Source: Planctomycetota bacterium (GTDB lineage: Bacteria; Planctomycetota; UBA1135; UBA2386). Taken from it: a stretch of 50,917 bases of DNA. Under the pieces are notes generated by a model, which was not told where the DNA came from, did not search any database, and was given only the letters and a program-made list of their open reading frames with translations. The position numbers and the translations under genes were made by a program. Of the stretch, positions 24,558 through 33,434 are shown one piece after another; position 1 is the first letter of the stretch, and every line of letters begins with the position of its first letter. The stretch covers positions 66,062-116,978 of the forward strand of contig JACRLW010000008.1 of the NCBI GenBank assembly GCA_016235155.1, given 5' to 3'.

Positions 24558-26237
24558 TCACCGCGGCGCCAGGCGCGCACGCAGATCCGCAGCGGAGGTC
24601 ACCGTCGCGAAGTCCTCGCTGCGCAACGCGGTCGCGAGTTCCGTCCCGGCCTCGCTCTTCGCGTGCACCCACGCGTCCCAGCGCGCACGAGCAGCGGTCA
24701 GGACTTCGGTCCAGCCCGCGGCGTCGAGGTCGTTCACGATCTGGAGCTGGCGGGCGACGTGATCGCAGTACTGCTTGCCGTCGATCTCGCTCGCGAGCAG
24801 GAACAAGCCGCGCGGGTGCCGGACTTCGGTGAGCGAGAGATAGGGGACGCCGCCGGCGGCGGACTCGCGCGGGCGCGACGACTCGCCCTCGTTATCGATG
24901 GGCACGATCGCGACCTGGATCTGGCCGTGCGCGGGCCATGGCGCCTTTTGCAGCGTCGATTCGATCGGATACCAGCCGTGGCCGGGCACGAAGGCCTCGA
25001 CGGTGTAGTGCGTCTGCAAGGGTCCCGACCAGGTCGGATAGCCGGCGAGCACGCGCGCCGGCACGCCCTGCGCGCGCAGCAGCGCGGCGAGGAGGTTGGC
25101 GTTGCTCGTGCAGCTCCCGGTGCGGTGCAAGGCCTCGAGCGCGTCGAGTTCCTTGCACGCGCCGTCCTGCTGCTGCTGGATCTCCGCGGCGCGCTCGAGC
25201 GTCGCCGCGACGATCGCCAGGACGTCGTTGCGGTCGCCGCGGATCGTCTTCGCCACCGTCTGGATCTCGTCGTGATCGGCCTGGCAGATGCGCGTGCTCT
25301 CCAACCACGGCAAGACGTCCTCTGGCCATTCCTCCGGCAGCGGCGCGGACTCCGGCACGGTGGCGAACCCGCTTGGTCCGCACAACACGACCGAGTTCCA
25401 GCGCAGCTCGGTGACGGCGTCGTCCGCCGGGGTCTTCAGCACGATCTCGGCTACGAAGTTGCCGGGCGCGTCCTGAAAGACGCACGCGGACACCAACTGA
25501 TCTGCCGGTTCCACCGTCACCTCGTAGCTCAACGGCACCTGTGCGCCGTAGGCGAGCGGCATCGGGAAGAGCAGCGTCGGTTGCGCGTCGGTCCGCTTCG
25601 CGCCGAACCAGCCCGAGCGACGCGACACGCGGTACTCGCCGCGCAACCGAAAGGTGCCCGGCCTTGCCGTGACGGCGCCGAGTGCCGTGAGATCGTCTTG
25701 CGTCGCGTCCCCGTCGACGGTGACTTCGACGTCGTCGAACCACGCCTCGCCGCCGCCCGAGACCATCGTGAGCAGGTGCACTTCGCCCGCATCGAGTGGC
25801 ACGGCGACGGTGGCATCGATGCGCGTCCAATCGAAGTCCCCGGACAGCGCGTGCGCGCTCTGGGTCGTGCCGAACTGGACGAGGGCCTTGTGGTCGCGAT
25901 CCCAGACCTGCGTGCAGATCCCGGCGAAGCCGACGCTGCGCCCGCGCACCAGACCGGCGAAGCGGAGGCGTTTGCCGTACGGCGGCTCGGCGAGCACCGC
26001 GCGCCAGATGCGCATCGCCGTCGCGTCGCCCTTCGCGCACGCCGCGCGGATGCAGGCGCTGCCGTCGCGCCCGCCGTCTGCGGACCAGCTCGCGGCGGCG
26101 TCGCCGAGATCGGCCGCCTGGTTCTGCCATCCGTCGGCGTTGAGATCGAAGCTGCCGTTCGCGATCAGGTTCTGGGCCGCGAGCCGGAGCGGCGCGGCGA
26201 GGAGGAGAACGACGAGGATCGCGTTGCGCAGGTTCAT
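24558..26237 (-). CDS. Secreted transglutaminase-like protein
   Basis: 559 residues. A signal peptide (NAILVVLLLAAPLRLAA) is followed by a carbohydrate-binding-like beta domain (ANGSFDLNADGWQN to EAWFDDVEVTVDG, ~25-165). A C-terminal transglutaminase-like core carries Cys in HRTGSCTSNANLLAALLRAQG (~380), followed by GVPARVLAGY. The His is in THYTVEAFVPGHGWYPIEST, where the usual Asp position appears to be Glu. Such proteins act as exported proteases or amidases or are inactive binders. The start overlaps the comEC stop (ATGA), so the two are co-transcribed. Confidence 0.82.
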   Translation of the reverse strand: MNLRNAILVVLLLAAPLRLAAQNLIANGSFDLNADGWQNQAADLGDAAASWSADGGRDGSACIRAACAKGDATAMRIWRAVLAEPPYGKRLRFAGLVRGRSVGFAGICTQVWDRDHKALVQFGTTQSAHALSGDFDWTRIDATVAVPLDAGEVHLLTMVSGGGEAWFDDVEVTVDGDATQDDLTALGAVTARPGTFRLRGEYRVSRRSGWFGAKRTDAQPTLLFPMPLAYGAQVPLSYEVTVEPADQLVSACVFQDAPGNFVAEIVLKTPADDAVTELRWNSVVLCGPSGFATVPESAPLPEEWPEDVLPWLESTRICQADHDEIQTVAKTIRGDRNDVLAIVAATLERAAEIQQQQDGACKELDALEALHRTGSCTSNANLLAALLRAQGVPARVLAGYPTWSGPLQTHYTVEAFVPGHGWYPIESTLQKAPWPAHGQIQVAIVPIDNEGESSRPRESAAGGVPYLSLTEVRHPRGLFLLASEIDGKQYCDHVARQLQIVNDLDAAGWTEVLTAARARWDAWVHAKSEAGTELATALRSEDFATVTSAADLRARLAPR

Positions 26238-28486
26238 CGTGCATCGGGCAGGAGCCGGAGCTCCCGCGTCGTCGTGATGCGGCGGCTGCCGTCGAGGTGC
26301 ACGGTGATCGTGCCGCATTCGTCGGTCGTCAGCACGAACGCACCCTTGCTCTTGGCGAGCCCGAGCAGCGGCGGGGGTCCGGCGCCGCACGAGGCCAACG
26401 CGATCGCGGGGCGCGTCGCGTCGAGCAGCTTCGCGACGGCGTGCGGTTCGCCGCGGCCGTGGTGCGGCAGGACGAGCACGTCGGTGTTCGCGACGTCGAA
26501 GCCCTTCAGCGCGGCCGCGATGCCGAGCGCCTCGGCGTCGGCGGGGAGGACCAAGCGCAGGCCGGCGCGGTCGATGCGCAGCCACAGGCTGTGTTCGTTG
26601 CTCGGCGCGCGCGCGGGGACCTCGGGCGCGAACAACGCGACACCTTCGCACACCTGGTTGGTCGAGCCCGGCTCCGCGACGTGCACCACGACGCCGCGCT
26701 GCGCGAGCTCGAGCGCGAGCGGGCCGTCGGCCATCCCGCGCGGGAGCCAGGCGGCGCCGATCGCGACGCGGGCGAGGAGCGGTTCGAAGCCGGCGACGTG
26801 GTCCGCGTCGGCATGGCTGAGCACCGCGACGTCGATCGCCAGACGACCGTCGAGTTGATCGCGCACCGCACGCGCGGCGCGGCGCGGATCCACGCTCGCG
26901 CCGCAGTCGAACAGCACGCGCGTGCCGTCGTCCAGCGTGAGCAACGCGGCTTCGCCGTGGCCGACGTCGCACAGGCGCAGCGCGGGGGCTTCGCTTTGCG
27001 CGGCCGGCACGAAGTGCGGCGCGCTCACGAGCAGGCACGCGGCGCAGAGACTCGCGCGCGTCGGGCGCAACGCGACGAGCGCCGCCCCGCAGAGCACCGC
27101 GGCGAACAACACCGCGGCAGCCGGCTCGAACGGTGCTCGGATCGGCGCGCCGGGCAGCGTCGCGAGCGCCTTCACGATCGCGCCGTACAGCCCGGTGGCG
27201 AGATCGAGCGGCGTCGCGAAGCACGGCGCGAGCGCGGGCAGCACGAGGTCGGCGAGTGCGGTCGCGAGGCCGAGCCCGAGCATCACCGCGACGAGCGGAG
27301 CGAGCAGCGGCGTGCCGACGAGCGTCCACGGCGCGCACTGCCCGAACCAGATCAGCGTGAGCGGCGTCGTCGCGAGCAGCGCCCACGCGGTTGCCAAGAG
27401 CAGCGCGAGCACGCGGGCGCGGAGGGTCTCGATGCGGCCGGGCACGTAGCCGACCGCGAGCCCGATCACCGCCGCGTAACTCAGGCAGAAGCCGACACTG
27501 AACAGTTCGCGCGGCGCGACGAAGGCGGTGACCAGCGCGGGCAGCGTCAGCGCCGCGCCGACCGTCGCGCGCCGCCCGTGCGCGGCGGCGATCATGCCGA
27601 GCAGCCACGCCGCGATCGCGCGCAGCACCGGCGCCTCGAAGCCGGTGATCGCGCCATAGACGCAGAGCAGCACGGTCGCGGTGCGGCGGTAGCCGCGTGC
27701 GCGGAACGGCTCGCGACCACGGACGAACGCGTAGCCCTGCGCGAGCAGAAAGGCGAGCAGCGTCGCGTGCGCGCCGCTGACCGCGAGCAGGTGCGCGAGG
27801 CCGGTCGCGCGGTGGGCGTCGACGAGTTCGTGGTCGACGTCGCTGCGCACGCCGAGCACGAGCTGCGCGACGAGCCGCGCGTCGTCCTCGGGCAGGCGGG
27901 CGCGGAGCGCATCTTCGAGGCGGAAGCGGGCGAGGCTCGCGAGGCGCGAGGGCGAGAGCGGGCCGCGTTCGACCCGCAGTGCGGCGAGCTCGAGCTCGAC
28001 GATCGGCGCGCGACCATCCTGCACGCGGCGCGTCGGATCGCGGAGGAAGCCGCGACCCACGACGCGATCGCCGGGCAGCAGGGCGTCCGGCGCGGGCGAC
28101 GCGCGCGTCGTGACCACGGCGAGCAGCAGGGCGTCGTCGCCGCCCGCGGCGAGGCGCGCGATCAGGCGGCCGGCGTCGACGTCGCGTTGCACCGGCCCGA
28201 CGACCCGCGCGTCGACGGCGACCGGTCCCTCGGCGGGCCACGGCACGCGTCCGAGCGGACTCTTCGCTTCGAACGCGGCGAGCGCCGCGGGCAGGGCGAG
28301 CGCGACCGCGTGCAGGCGGCGCGTCGCGACGCAGACCGCGAGCGATCCGAAGGTGGCGACGACGAGACCGGGCAGCGGGGCGACGCGCGTGAGCACGACG
28401 GCGATCGCGCAGGCGAGCGCGGCGACGAGCAGCGCCGTCGGACCGAAGCGGGTCGTGACCGGCAGGCCGGGGCGCGGAGCGAACAT
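26234..28486 (-). CDS. comEC: ComEC/Rec2 DNA uptake channel protein
   Basis: 750 residues in the standard order: N-terminal helices and an OB-like DUF4131 region (~70-200), the competence membrane domain (GLAHLLAVSGAHATLLAFLLA, ~225-245, then ITGFEAPVLRAIAAWLLGM and FSVGFCLSYAAVIGLAVGY), and a C-terminal metallo-beta-lactamase domain (LCDVGHGEAALLTLDDG, metal motif LSHADADHVAGF, VLPHHG). It forms the inner-membrane channel for single-stranded DNA in natural transformation, with the lactamase domain probably degrading one strand. It diverges from coaD. Confidence 0.93.
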   Translation of the reverse strand: MFAPRPGLPVTTRFGPTALLVAALACAIAVVLTRVAPLPGLVVATFGSLAVCVATRRLHAVALALPAALAAFEAKSPLGRVPWPAEGPVAVDARVVGPVQRDVDAGRLIARLAAGGDDALLLAVVTTRASPAPDALLPGDRVVGRGFLRDPTRRVQDGRAPIVELELAALRVERGPLSPSRLASLARFRLEDALRARLPEDDARLVAQLVLGVRSDVDHELVDAHRATGLAHLLAVSGAHATLLAFLLAQGYAFVRGREPFRARGYRRTATVLLCVYGAITGFEAPVLRAIAAWLLGMIAAAHGRRATVGAALTLPALVTAFVAPRELFSVGFCLSYAAVIGLAVGYVPGRIETLRARVLALLLATAWALLATTPLTLIWFGQCAPWTLVGTPLLAPLVAVMLGLGLATALADLVLPALAPCFATPLDLATGLYGAIVKALATLPGAPIRAPFEPAAAVLFAAVLCGAALVALRPTRASLCAACLLVSAPHFVPAAQSEAPALRLCDVGHGEAALLTLDDGTRVLFDCGASVDPRRAARAVRDQLDGRLAIDVAVLSHADADHVAGFEPLLARVAIGAAWLPRGMADGPLALELAQRGVVVHVAEPGSTNQVCEGVALFAPEVPARAPSNEHSLWLRIDRAGLRLVLPADAEALGIAAALKGFDVANTDVLVLPHHGRGEPHAVAKLLDATRPAIALASCGAGPPPLLGLAKSKGAFVLTTDECGTITVHLDGSRRITTTRELRLLPDAR

Positions 28487-28518
28487 GAGCGCATGGGTGT
28501 GCGTGCCGCGTGCGTGGT

Positions 28519-28524
28519 TACCAT
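28519..28524 (+). promoter_or_regulatory. Putative -10 element (TACCAT) for coaD
   Basis: TACCAT ends 33 nt before ATG 28558, within the comEC/coaD divergent gap. Confidence 0.3.
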
Positions 28525-28557
28525 CCGCCCTCCGAATCCGAGCTCATCGAGCCCAGC

Positions 28558-29011
28558 ATGGTCCGCGCGCTCTACCCTGGCAGCTTCGATCCCGTCACCA
28601 AGGGCCACCTCGATCTCGTCGCGCGCGCGCGGCAGCTCTTCGAGTCGGTCACCGTCGCCGTCGCGCGCAACAGCGGCAAGAACCCGATCTTCACCGTCGA
28701 GGAGCGGATGGAGCTGCTGCGCGCGGAGCTGCCGAAGGACGTCGCAGTCGTCGGCTTCAGCGAACTCGTCGTCGAGTTCTGCAAGCGCGAGGGCTACGGC
28801 GTCGTGCTCCGCGGCCTGCGCAACATCGGCGACTTCGAGAACGAGTACCAGATGGCGTTGACCAACCGCCATCTCCGGCCGGAGATCGAGACGGTCTTCG
28901 TCATGCCGAGCCACGCCCAAGGACGTGGTGCGCTTCGGCGGGGATGTGTCGAGCTTCGTCACGACGCGGGTGGAGGCGGCGATGAAGCGGAAGATCGAGC
29001 GCGGGGGGTGA
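28558..29011 (+). pseudogene. coaD: Pantetheine-phosphate adenylyltransferase, short internal deletion and frameshift
   Basis: The N-terminal three quarters are canonical CoaD (CoA biosynthesis, 4'-phosphopantetheine + ATP): ALYPGSFDPVTKGHLDLV with the nucleotide-binding TxGH-type motif (here TKGH), VLRGLRNIGDFENEYQMALTNRHL, and TVFVMPS ending at 28911. The frame then degenerates. One base register over, PKDVVRFGGDVSSFV...MKRKIE runs to TGA 29009-29011 and matches the normal C-terminus. About 26 nt that should encode the conserved aromatic-S-F-I-S-S-x-x segment between MPS and K(E/D) are absent. Because coaD is normally essential, a sequence error or a second functional copy elsewhere is likely. 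Confidence 0.88.
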
Positions 29012-29250
29012 GCGCTCGCGGGGAGGATCTGAATGCGCGCGTGCGAGACCACCGTACGCGCTCTCCGGTGTCGGCCTTCGGTTGCGAACGCGGCCATCCG
29101 CGCGCAACCATGGGCCTGTGGCGTCGATTGCTTCGCGGGGCTAACGCGACTCGAGGGGCGCGGCTCGACATCGTCGCGCGGGATCACACACGGCGCCCCC
29201 GAGCCGGGTTCGACGATAGCATGATGCAGTAGCCCTCCTTGGTTCAGACC
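29012..29250. other. Intergenic spacer between coaD and kelch-like gene
   Basis: No convincing coding frame. A TAGCAT hexamer (29217-29222) lies 28 nt before ATG 29251 and may be its -10 element. I see nothing else supportable here. Confidence 0.4.
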
Positions 29251-30612
29251 ATGCGCTCGATCTCCGTCACCTTGCTGTTCACCGCGACGCTTTGCGCCCA
29301 GTCCGTCTACGAGTGGCGGCGCGTCGACACCCCGGTGCGGCCACCCGGCCGCCAGCGGCACGAGTTGGTGTACGACGCCGCCCGCGGCGAGGTCGTGCTC
29401 TTCGGCGGAAGCCATTCGACCGGCTTCCACGGCGACACGTGGTCCTTCGACGCGAACGGCTGGCGGCTCCGACTGCCCGCGCACCGGCCGCCGGGGCGCG
29501 CCGACCACGCGATGGCCTACGACCCGCTGCGCGAGCGTGTCGTGCTGATGGGAGGACGCGCGGTATTCCCCTACGACGACATCTGGGAGTGGGATGGCAG
29601 CGACTGGACGCGCGTCGCGCTCGGCGTGACCGGCCTCGGTGCGGACGGAGCGGCGTGCTTCGATCCGGCGCTCGGCGGCGTGCTCTGGTCCCGCGACACC
29701 GTCAACCTGCTTTGGGACGGCGTGCGGATGCGCCCGCTCGCAGTCCCCGCACCCGAGAGCGGCAACCGCCACGCGATCGTCTACGACTCGGCGTCGGGCG
29801 GGCCGATCACGCTCGCGTCGAGCAGCCGCTCGACGTTGCTGAGGTTCCGCGCCGACAGCGGTTGGACGCAACTCGGGGTCCAGGCCTGGTTCTCGCTCCG
29901 CGACTACGCATTCGCCGCGGATCCTCTCACGCAGCGTGCCGTCCTCTTCGGCGGCGAGGGCAGCGTCGGAACCGGCAGCGGGAACGGCATGCAGCACACC
30001 TTCCTCTGGCACGGCTCGTTCTTCGAGGAGATCGCGCGCTTTCCACTCATCGGTCGCGCTCGGCACGCGATGGCATTCGACCCGCAGCGGCGCGCCTTCG
30101 TGATGTTCGGCGGCGACGAGAACAGCGCAGCCGACTGGCTCGACGACACCTGGCTGCTGGTCGAGATCGGACCCCGCGCGAGCTTCTCGACCTTCGGTGC
30201 CGGCTGTGCGGGCAGCACCGCGTTTGCGCCGTCGCTGCGTGCCGAGCCGCTGCTGAATGCGACGCCGGTCCTCGGCGGGCGCTTCACGTTGCGTCTCGAG
30301 GGCATGCCGCCGTTTCTGCCTGTGACCGTCGCGCTCGGTGTCGACGCGACGCGCTGGGGAAGCGTGCCGCTGCCCTTCGATCTCGGTGCGATCGGCATGC
30401 CGGGCTGCAGCCTGTTCCTCGCGCCCGAGAGCTTCGAGTCCGCGGGCACGGCGAACGCGAGCGGCTGGACCTGGTGGCAGGTCGACATTCCGGGCACGCC
30501 GTCCTTGCTCGGCGCCGTGTTCTTCCAGCAGGGCTTCGTCCTCGCGCCAGGTGCGAACTCGATCGGACTGCTCGCGACCAACGCCGGACGTGGCCTGATC
30601 GGGTGGCGTTGA
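29251..30612 (+). CDS. Secreted kelch-repeat protein with planctomycete C-terminal domain
   Basis: 453 residues from ATG 29251, which opens a signal peptide (MRSISVTLLFTATLCAQS). Four to five kelch-type repeats follow: RHELVYDAARGEVVLFGG...GDTWSFDANGW, DHAMAYDPLRERVVLMGG...DDIWEWDGSDW, and again RHAMAFDPQRRAFVMFGGDE...DDTWLL, predicting a beta-propeller (~25-310). The last ~145 residues (from FSTFGAGCAGSTAFAPSL) are a beta-rich domain of a type I associate with secreted proteins of deep-branching planctomycetes. Role unknown; probably surface binding. A TTG 12 nt upstream is in frame but adds nothing. Confidence 0.8.
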   Translation: MRSISVTLLFTATLCAQSVYEWRRVDTPVRPPGRQRHELVYDAARGEVVLFGGSHSTGFHGDTWSFDANGWRLRLPAHRPPGRADHAMAYDPLRERVVLMGGRAVFPYDDIWEWDGSDWTRVALGVTGLGADGAACFDPALGGVLWSRDTVNLLWDGVRMRPLAVPAPESGNRHAIVYDSASGGPITLASSSRSTLLRFRADSGWTQLGVQAWFSLRDYAFAADPLTQRAVLFGGEGSVGTGSGNGMQHTFLWHGSFFEEIARFPLIGRARHAMAFDPQRRAFVMFGGDENSAADWLDDTWLLVEIGPRASFSTFGAGCAGSTAFAPSLRAEPLLNATPVLGGRFTLRLEGMPPFLPVTVALGVDATRWGSVPLPFDLGAIGMPGCSLFLAPESFESAGTANASGWTWWQVDIPGTPSLLGAVFFQQGFVLAPGANSIGLLATNAGRGLIGWR

Positions 30613-30619
30613 TCGTTCC

Positions 30620-30780
30620 TCAGAACCCGCGGTCGCCGAGCACGATCATGACGTCGTTGGTCACCGCGATGCCGAACGTCGCGCGCGTGTGCGCTGCGGA
30701 GCTCACAGTCCGCTGCCGACGAGACACGCAGCGAGCGCAGTGAGTCCGAATCGGAGGAGTGTCAGGCGTCGGTCGGCCAT
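30620..30780 (-). pseudogene. Remnant of a small exported protein, two frames
   Basis: ATG 30780 opens a signal-peptide-like stretch (MADRRLTLLRFGLTALAACL, then VGSGL) that stops at 30703-30705. In another frame, SSAAHTRATFGIAVTNDVMI and VLGDRGF run to a stop at 30620-30622 and look like a genuine protein C-terminus. The two together resemble one small gene with a piece missing and a frameshift. No family recognised. It could also be two unrelated chance frames. Confidence 0.35.
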
Positions 30781-30884
30781 CGCGACTTGGGGAACTCCTT
30801 CCTCGCCGACCGAGGGGCGCGTGCGAGAATCCGCCGCCCGAGTTCGCGTGCGGAATCGTTCCCGCGGGGCTCGCGACGACCCTC

Positions 30885-32249
30885 ATGCCGGTCCCGCACG
30901 AATCCGCCGCGACGGAGGTCGCCGCGTCGGTCCCCTGGTGGCGCCACCTCTCCCGCTACCACGTCTTCGTGCTGGTCGTCGCCGCGCTCGGCTGGGTCTT
31001 CGACTGCATGGACCAGCAGCTCTTCGCGATCTCGCGGGGGCGTGCGATGGCGGCGCTCGTGCCCGGCGAGGATCCGGTGCGTTGGGGGAGCTGGGCGACG
31101 TCGATCTTCCTGATCGGCTGGGCGAGCGGCGGGCTCTTCTTCGGGATGCTCGGCGATCGCATCGGGCGCGCGCGCACGATGCTGATCACGATCCTGTGCT
31201 ACTCGGCGTTCACGGGCTTGTCGGCGCTGTCGACGTCGTTCTGGGACTTCGCGCTCTACCGCTTCCTCACCGGGATCGGCGTCGGCGGCGAGTTCGCGGT
31301 CGGCGTCGCGCTGGTCGCCGAGGTGATGCCGGAGAAGGCGCGCGCGGGAGCGCTCGGCCTGCTGCAGGCGGCGTCGGCGCTGGGCAACATCGCGGCGGCG
31401 TCGACGGGGCTCGTCTTCGCCGGACTCGAGGCCGACGGCGTCGTCGCGCAGGGTCAGTCGTGGCGCTGGCTGTTCGTCGTCGGTGCGCTGCCGGCCCTGC
31501 TCGTCGTCCTGGTGCGCACGCGCCTGAAGGAACCGGAGCGTTGGACCGCGCTGGCGCGGAGCGGCCGCATCGCGCAGCACCGGCGCTTCACCTTCGGCGA
31601 GCTGCTGAGCGTCGAACCGTGGCGGCGCCACGCGATCCTCGGCTTGCTGCTCGCCTGCACCGGCGTGATCGGCCTGTGGGGGATCGGATTCTTCACGCCC
31701 GACCTCACGCGCGCCGTGTTGACCGCTCACTACCAGGCACTTGGCATCGCCGACGACGCGATCCGCCCGAAGGTCGACCACGGCGCGAACCTCGTGATGC
31801 TCGTTCTTCACGCCGGCGCGTTCACCGGGATGCTGAGCTTCGGTCACCTGACCCAACGCCTCGGTCGCAAGCGGGCGCTCGCGCTCGCCTTCTCGCTCGC
31901 CTTCGTGACGACGCTCGGCGCGTTCTGGTGGTTCCGCGCGCTCGACCAGGTCTGGCTGATCTTCCTGATGGGCTTCGGTCAGTTCGCACCGTTCGCCGTC
32001 TACACGATCTACCTGCCCGAGCTCTTCCCCACGCACCTGCGCAGCACGGGCACTTCGTTCTGCTACAACGTCGGCCGTTTCCTCGCGGCGCTCGGTCCGT
32101 CGGCGCTGGGCTGGCTGAAGACCGACGTCTATGGCGGGCAGCCGGACGCCCTGCGCCTCGCCGCCATCACGATGTCGAGCGTGTTCGTGCTCGGGCTCTG
32201 CGTCGTGCCGTTTGCACCGGAGACGAAGGGGCGGCCCTTGCCGGAGTGA
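30885..32249 (+). CDS. MFS transporter
   Basis: 454 residues with about 12 transmembrane helices. Major facilitator motif A is present as GMLGDRIGRARTM after helix 2 (~residue 85). YRFLTGIGVGGEFAVGVALVAEVMPEKARAG marks helix 4 of the metabolite:H+ symporter group (sugar/aromatic acid types), and the second half repeats the pattern (GHLTQRLGRKRALALAFSLA). ELFPTHLRSTGTSFCYNVGR is typical of this group. An organic acid or sugar substrate is likely but not assignable. ATG 30885 precedes a short cytosolic N-terminus; upstream in-frame codons look non-coding. Confidence 0.9.
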   Translation: MPVPHESAATEVAASVPWWRHLSRYHVFVLVVAALGWVFDCMDQQLFAISRGRAMAALVPGEDPVRWGSWATSIFLIGWASGGLFFGMLGDRIGRARTMLITILCYSAFTGLSALSTSFWDFALYRFLTGIGVGGEFAVGVALVAEVMPEKARAGALGLLQAASALGNIAAASTGLVFAGLEADGVVAQGQSWRWLFVVGALPALLVVLVRTRLKEPERWTALARSGRIAQHRRFTFGELLSVEPWRRHAILGLLLACTGVIGLWGIGFFTPDLTRAVLTAHYQALGIADDAIRPKVDHGANLVMLVLHAGAFTGMLSFGHLTQRLGRKRALALAFSLAFVTTLGAFWWFRALDQVWLIFLMGFGQFAPFAVYTIYLPELFPTHLRSTGTSFCYNVGRFLAALGPSALGWLKTDVYGGQPDALRLAAITMSSVFVLGLCVVPFAPETKGRPLPE

Positions 32250-32291
32250 GTTCCATGCGCGGCTCTGAAGTCTCACCGCTCGGGGGCGCGG

Positions 32292-32310
32292 GGTGGCGCA
32301 TTGCGCCACC
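32292..32310. terminator. Hairpin between MFS and hydrolase genes
   Basis: GGTGGCGCA (32292-32300) and TGCGCCACC (32302-32310) are exact reverse complements around one base; a realistic fold keeps a 7-bp stem with a CATTG loop. It lies 43 nt after the MFS stop. No T-run, so terminator status is tentative. It argues that the hydrolase starts downstream. Confidence 0.35.
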
Positions 32311-32356
32311 TCGACGAAGGGGAATCCAGCGGAGGCGGCGAACGCCGGAGTGCGTC

Positions 32357-33415
32357 GTGACCGACGGCGACCCGGCGCCCACGCGTCGCGCTTTCCTGTC
32401 CTGGTCCGCCGCGCTCGCGACGCTCGGCTGCGCCGGCTCGCCGACGGCGTTGCCCGTGCGCCGCGGCGACCTGCACGTGCACCTGTTCGGGACGGGTGAT
32501 CGCGGCTCGGGCTGCGTCCTCGGTCCGAGCATCCGCCGCAGCGCGACCTTCGCGCTGCTCGTGCGACTGCTCGGGTTGAGGCAAGACGAAGGCTTCGACG
32601 ACGGCTACGTGCGTTGCCTGCTCGACGCCGTCGCTTCGAGCGGGCTCGACGTCGTCGCGCTCGTCGGACAGGACGGCGTCTACGACTCGGCCGGTCACCT
32701 CGACCTCGGGCGAACGCACTGGCTCGTGCCGGCGGACCACCTGTTCGCGGTCTGCGCCAGGCACCCCGACGTCCTGCGATCATGCCCCTCCATCAACCCG
32801 CAGCGCCGCGACGCGCTCGACGAACTCGAGCGCTGCGTGGCGCTCGGCGCGGGGCTGATCAAGATCCATCCACCGACGCAGGACGTGGACATCGCCGCAC
32901 CGCGTCACGCTCCGTTCTTCCGGCGCTGCGCCGATCTCGACGTGATCGTGCTCGTGCACACCGGCCACGAGCACAGCGCACCCGTCACCGACATCCGGCT
33001 CGCCGATCCCTCGCGCCTTCTGCCCGCGCTCGACGCCGGCTGCCGCGTCGTCGCGTGCCACGCCGGCTCGGGTCGACCGGACGACGAGCCCGACTTCCTG
33101 CCGTCGTTTCTCGCGATGCTCCGCCGGCATCCGCGCCTGTACGGCGACACCTCGATCCTCGGCACTCCCGGCCGCGAACGCGATCTGCGCCGCCTGCTCG
33201 ACGACGGCTTCGCGCGAACGCGGCTCGTGCATGGCAGCGACTTTCCCTTCCCAGCGATCCCGGCCGGCTTCCGCGCCGAACTCGGCAGCCGACGCGTCGC
33301 GACGCTGAACGCGGAGCGGAACCTCCTCGCCCGGGATCGCATGCTGAAGGACGCACTCGGTCTCGAGCCTTCCATCGCCCTCGCCGCCGCACTGCTCGAC
33401 GGCGCCATGCCCTGA
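32357..33415 (+). CDS. Exported amidohydrolase-type (TIM-barrel) metal-dependent hydrolase
   Basis: 352 residues from GTG 32357. A twin-arginine signal (TRRAFLSWSAALATLGC) is followed by an amidohydrolase_2-like barrel: metal motif DLHVHLF at strand 1 (~37-43), LIKIHPPTQ, IVLVHTGHEHS, VVACHAGSGRPD, and the strand-8 region LVHGSDFPFPAIP with the catalytic Asp. Probably a metal-dependent hydrolase or decarboxylase of unknown substrate. The Cys in the signal region (LGCAG) could be a lipobox. An ATG at 32255 is in frame, but the region to 32357 is occupied by a hairpin. It converges with the second DUF1501 gene, 19 nt apart. Confidence 0.8.
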   Translation: MTDGDPAPTRRAFLSWSAALATLGCAGSPTALPVRRGDLHVHLFGTGDRGSGCVLGPSIRRSATFALLVRLLGLRQDEGFDDGYVRCLLDAVASSGLDVVALVGQDGVYDSAGHLDLGRTHWLVPADHLFAVCARHPDVLRSCPSINPQRRDALDELERCVALGAGLIKIHPPTQDVDIAAPRHAPFFRRCADLDVIVLVHTGHEHSAPVTDIRLADPSRLLPALDAGCRVVACHAGSGRPDDEPDFLPSFLAMLRRHPRLYGDTSILGTPGRERDLRRLLDDGFARTRLVHGSDFPFPAIPAGFRAELGSRRVATLNAERNLLARDRMLKDALGLEPSIALAAALLDGAMP

Positions 33416-33434
33416 GCCGCACCGAGCGGCGCCC

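Noticed and set aside
32255..32356. N-terminal extension of the TIM-barrel hydrolase from ATG 32255
   Set aside because: The stretch contains a perfect hairpin and encodes Arg/Pro-rich filler; the Tat signal begins after GTG 32357.
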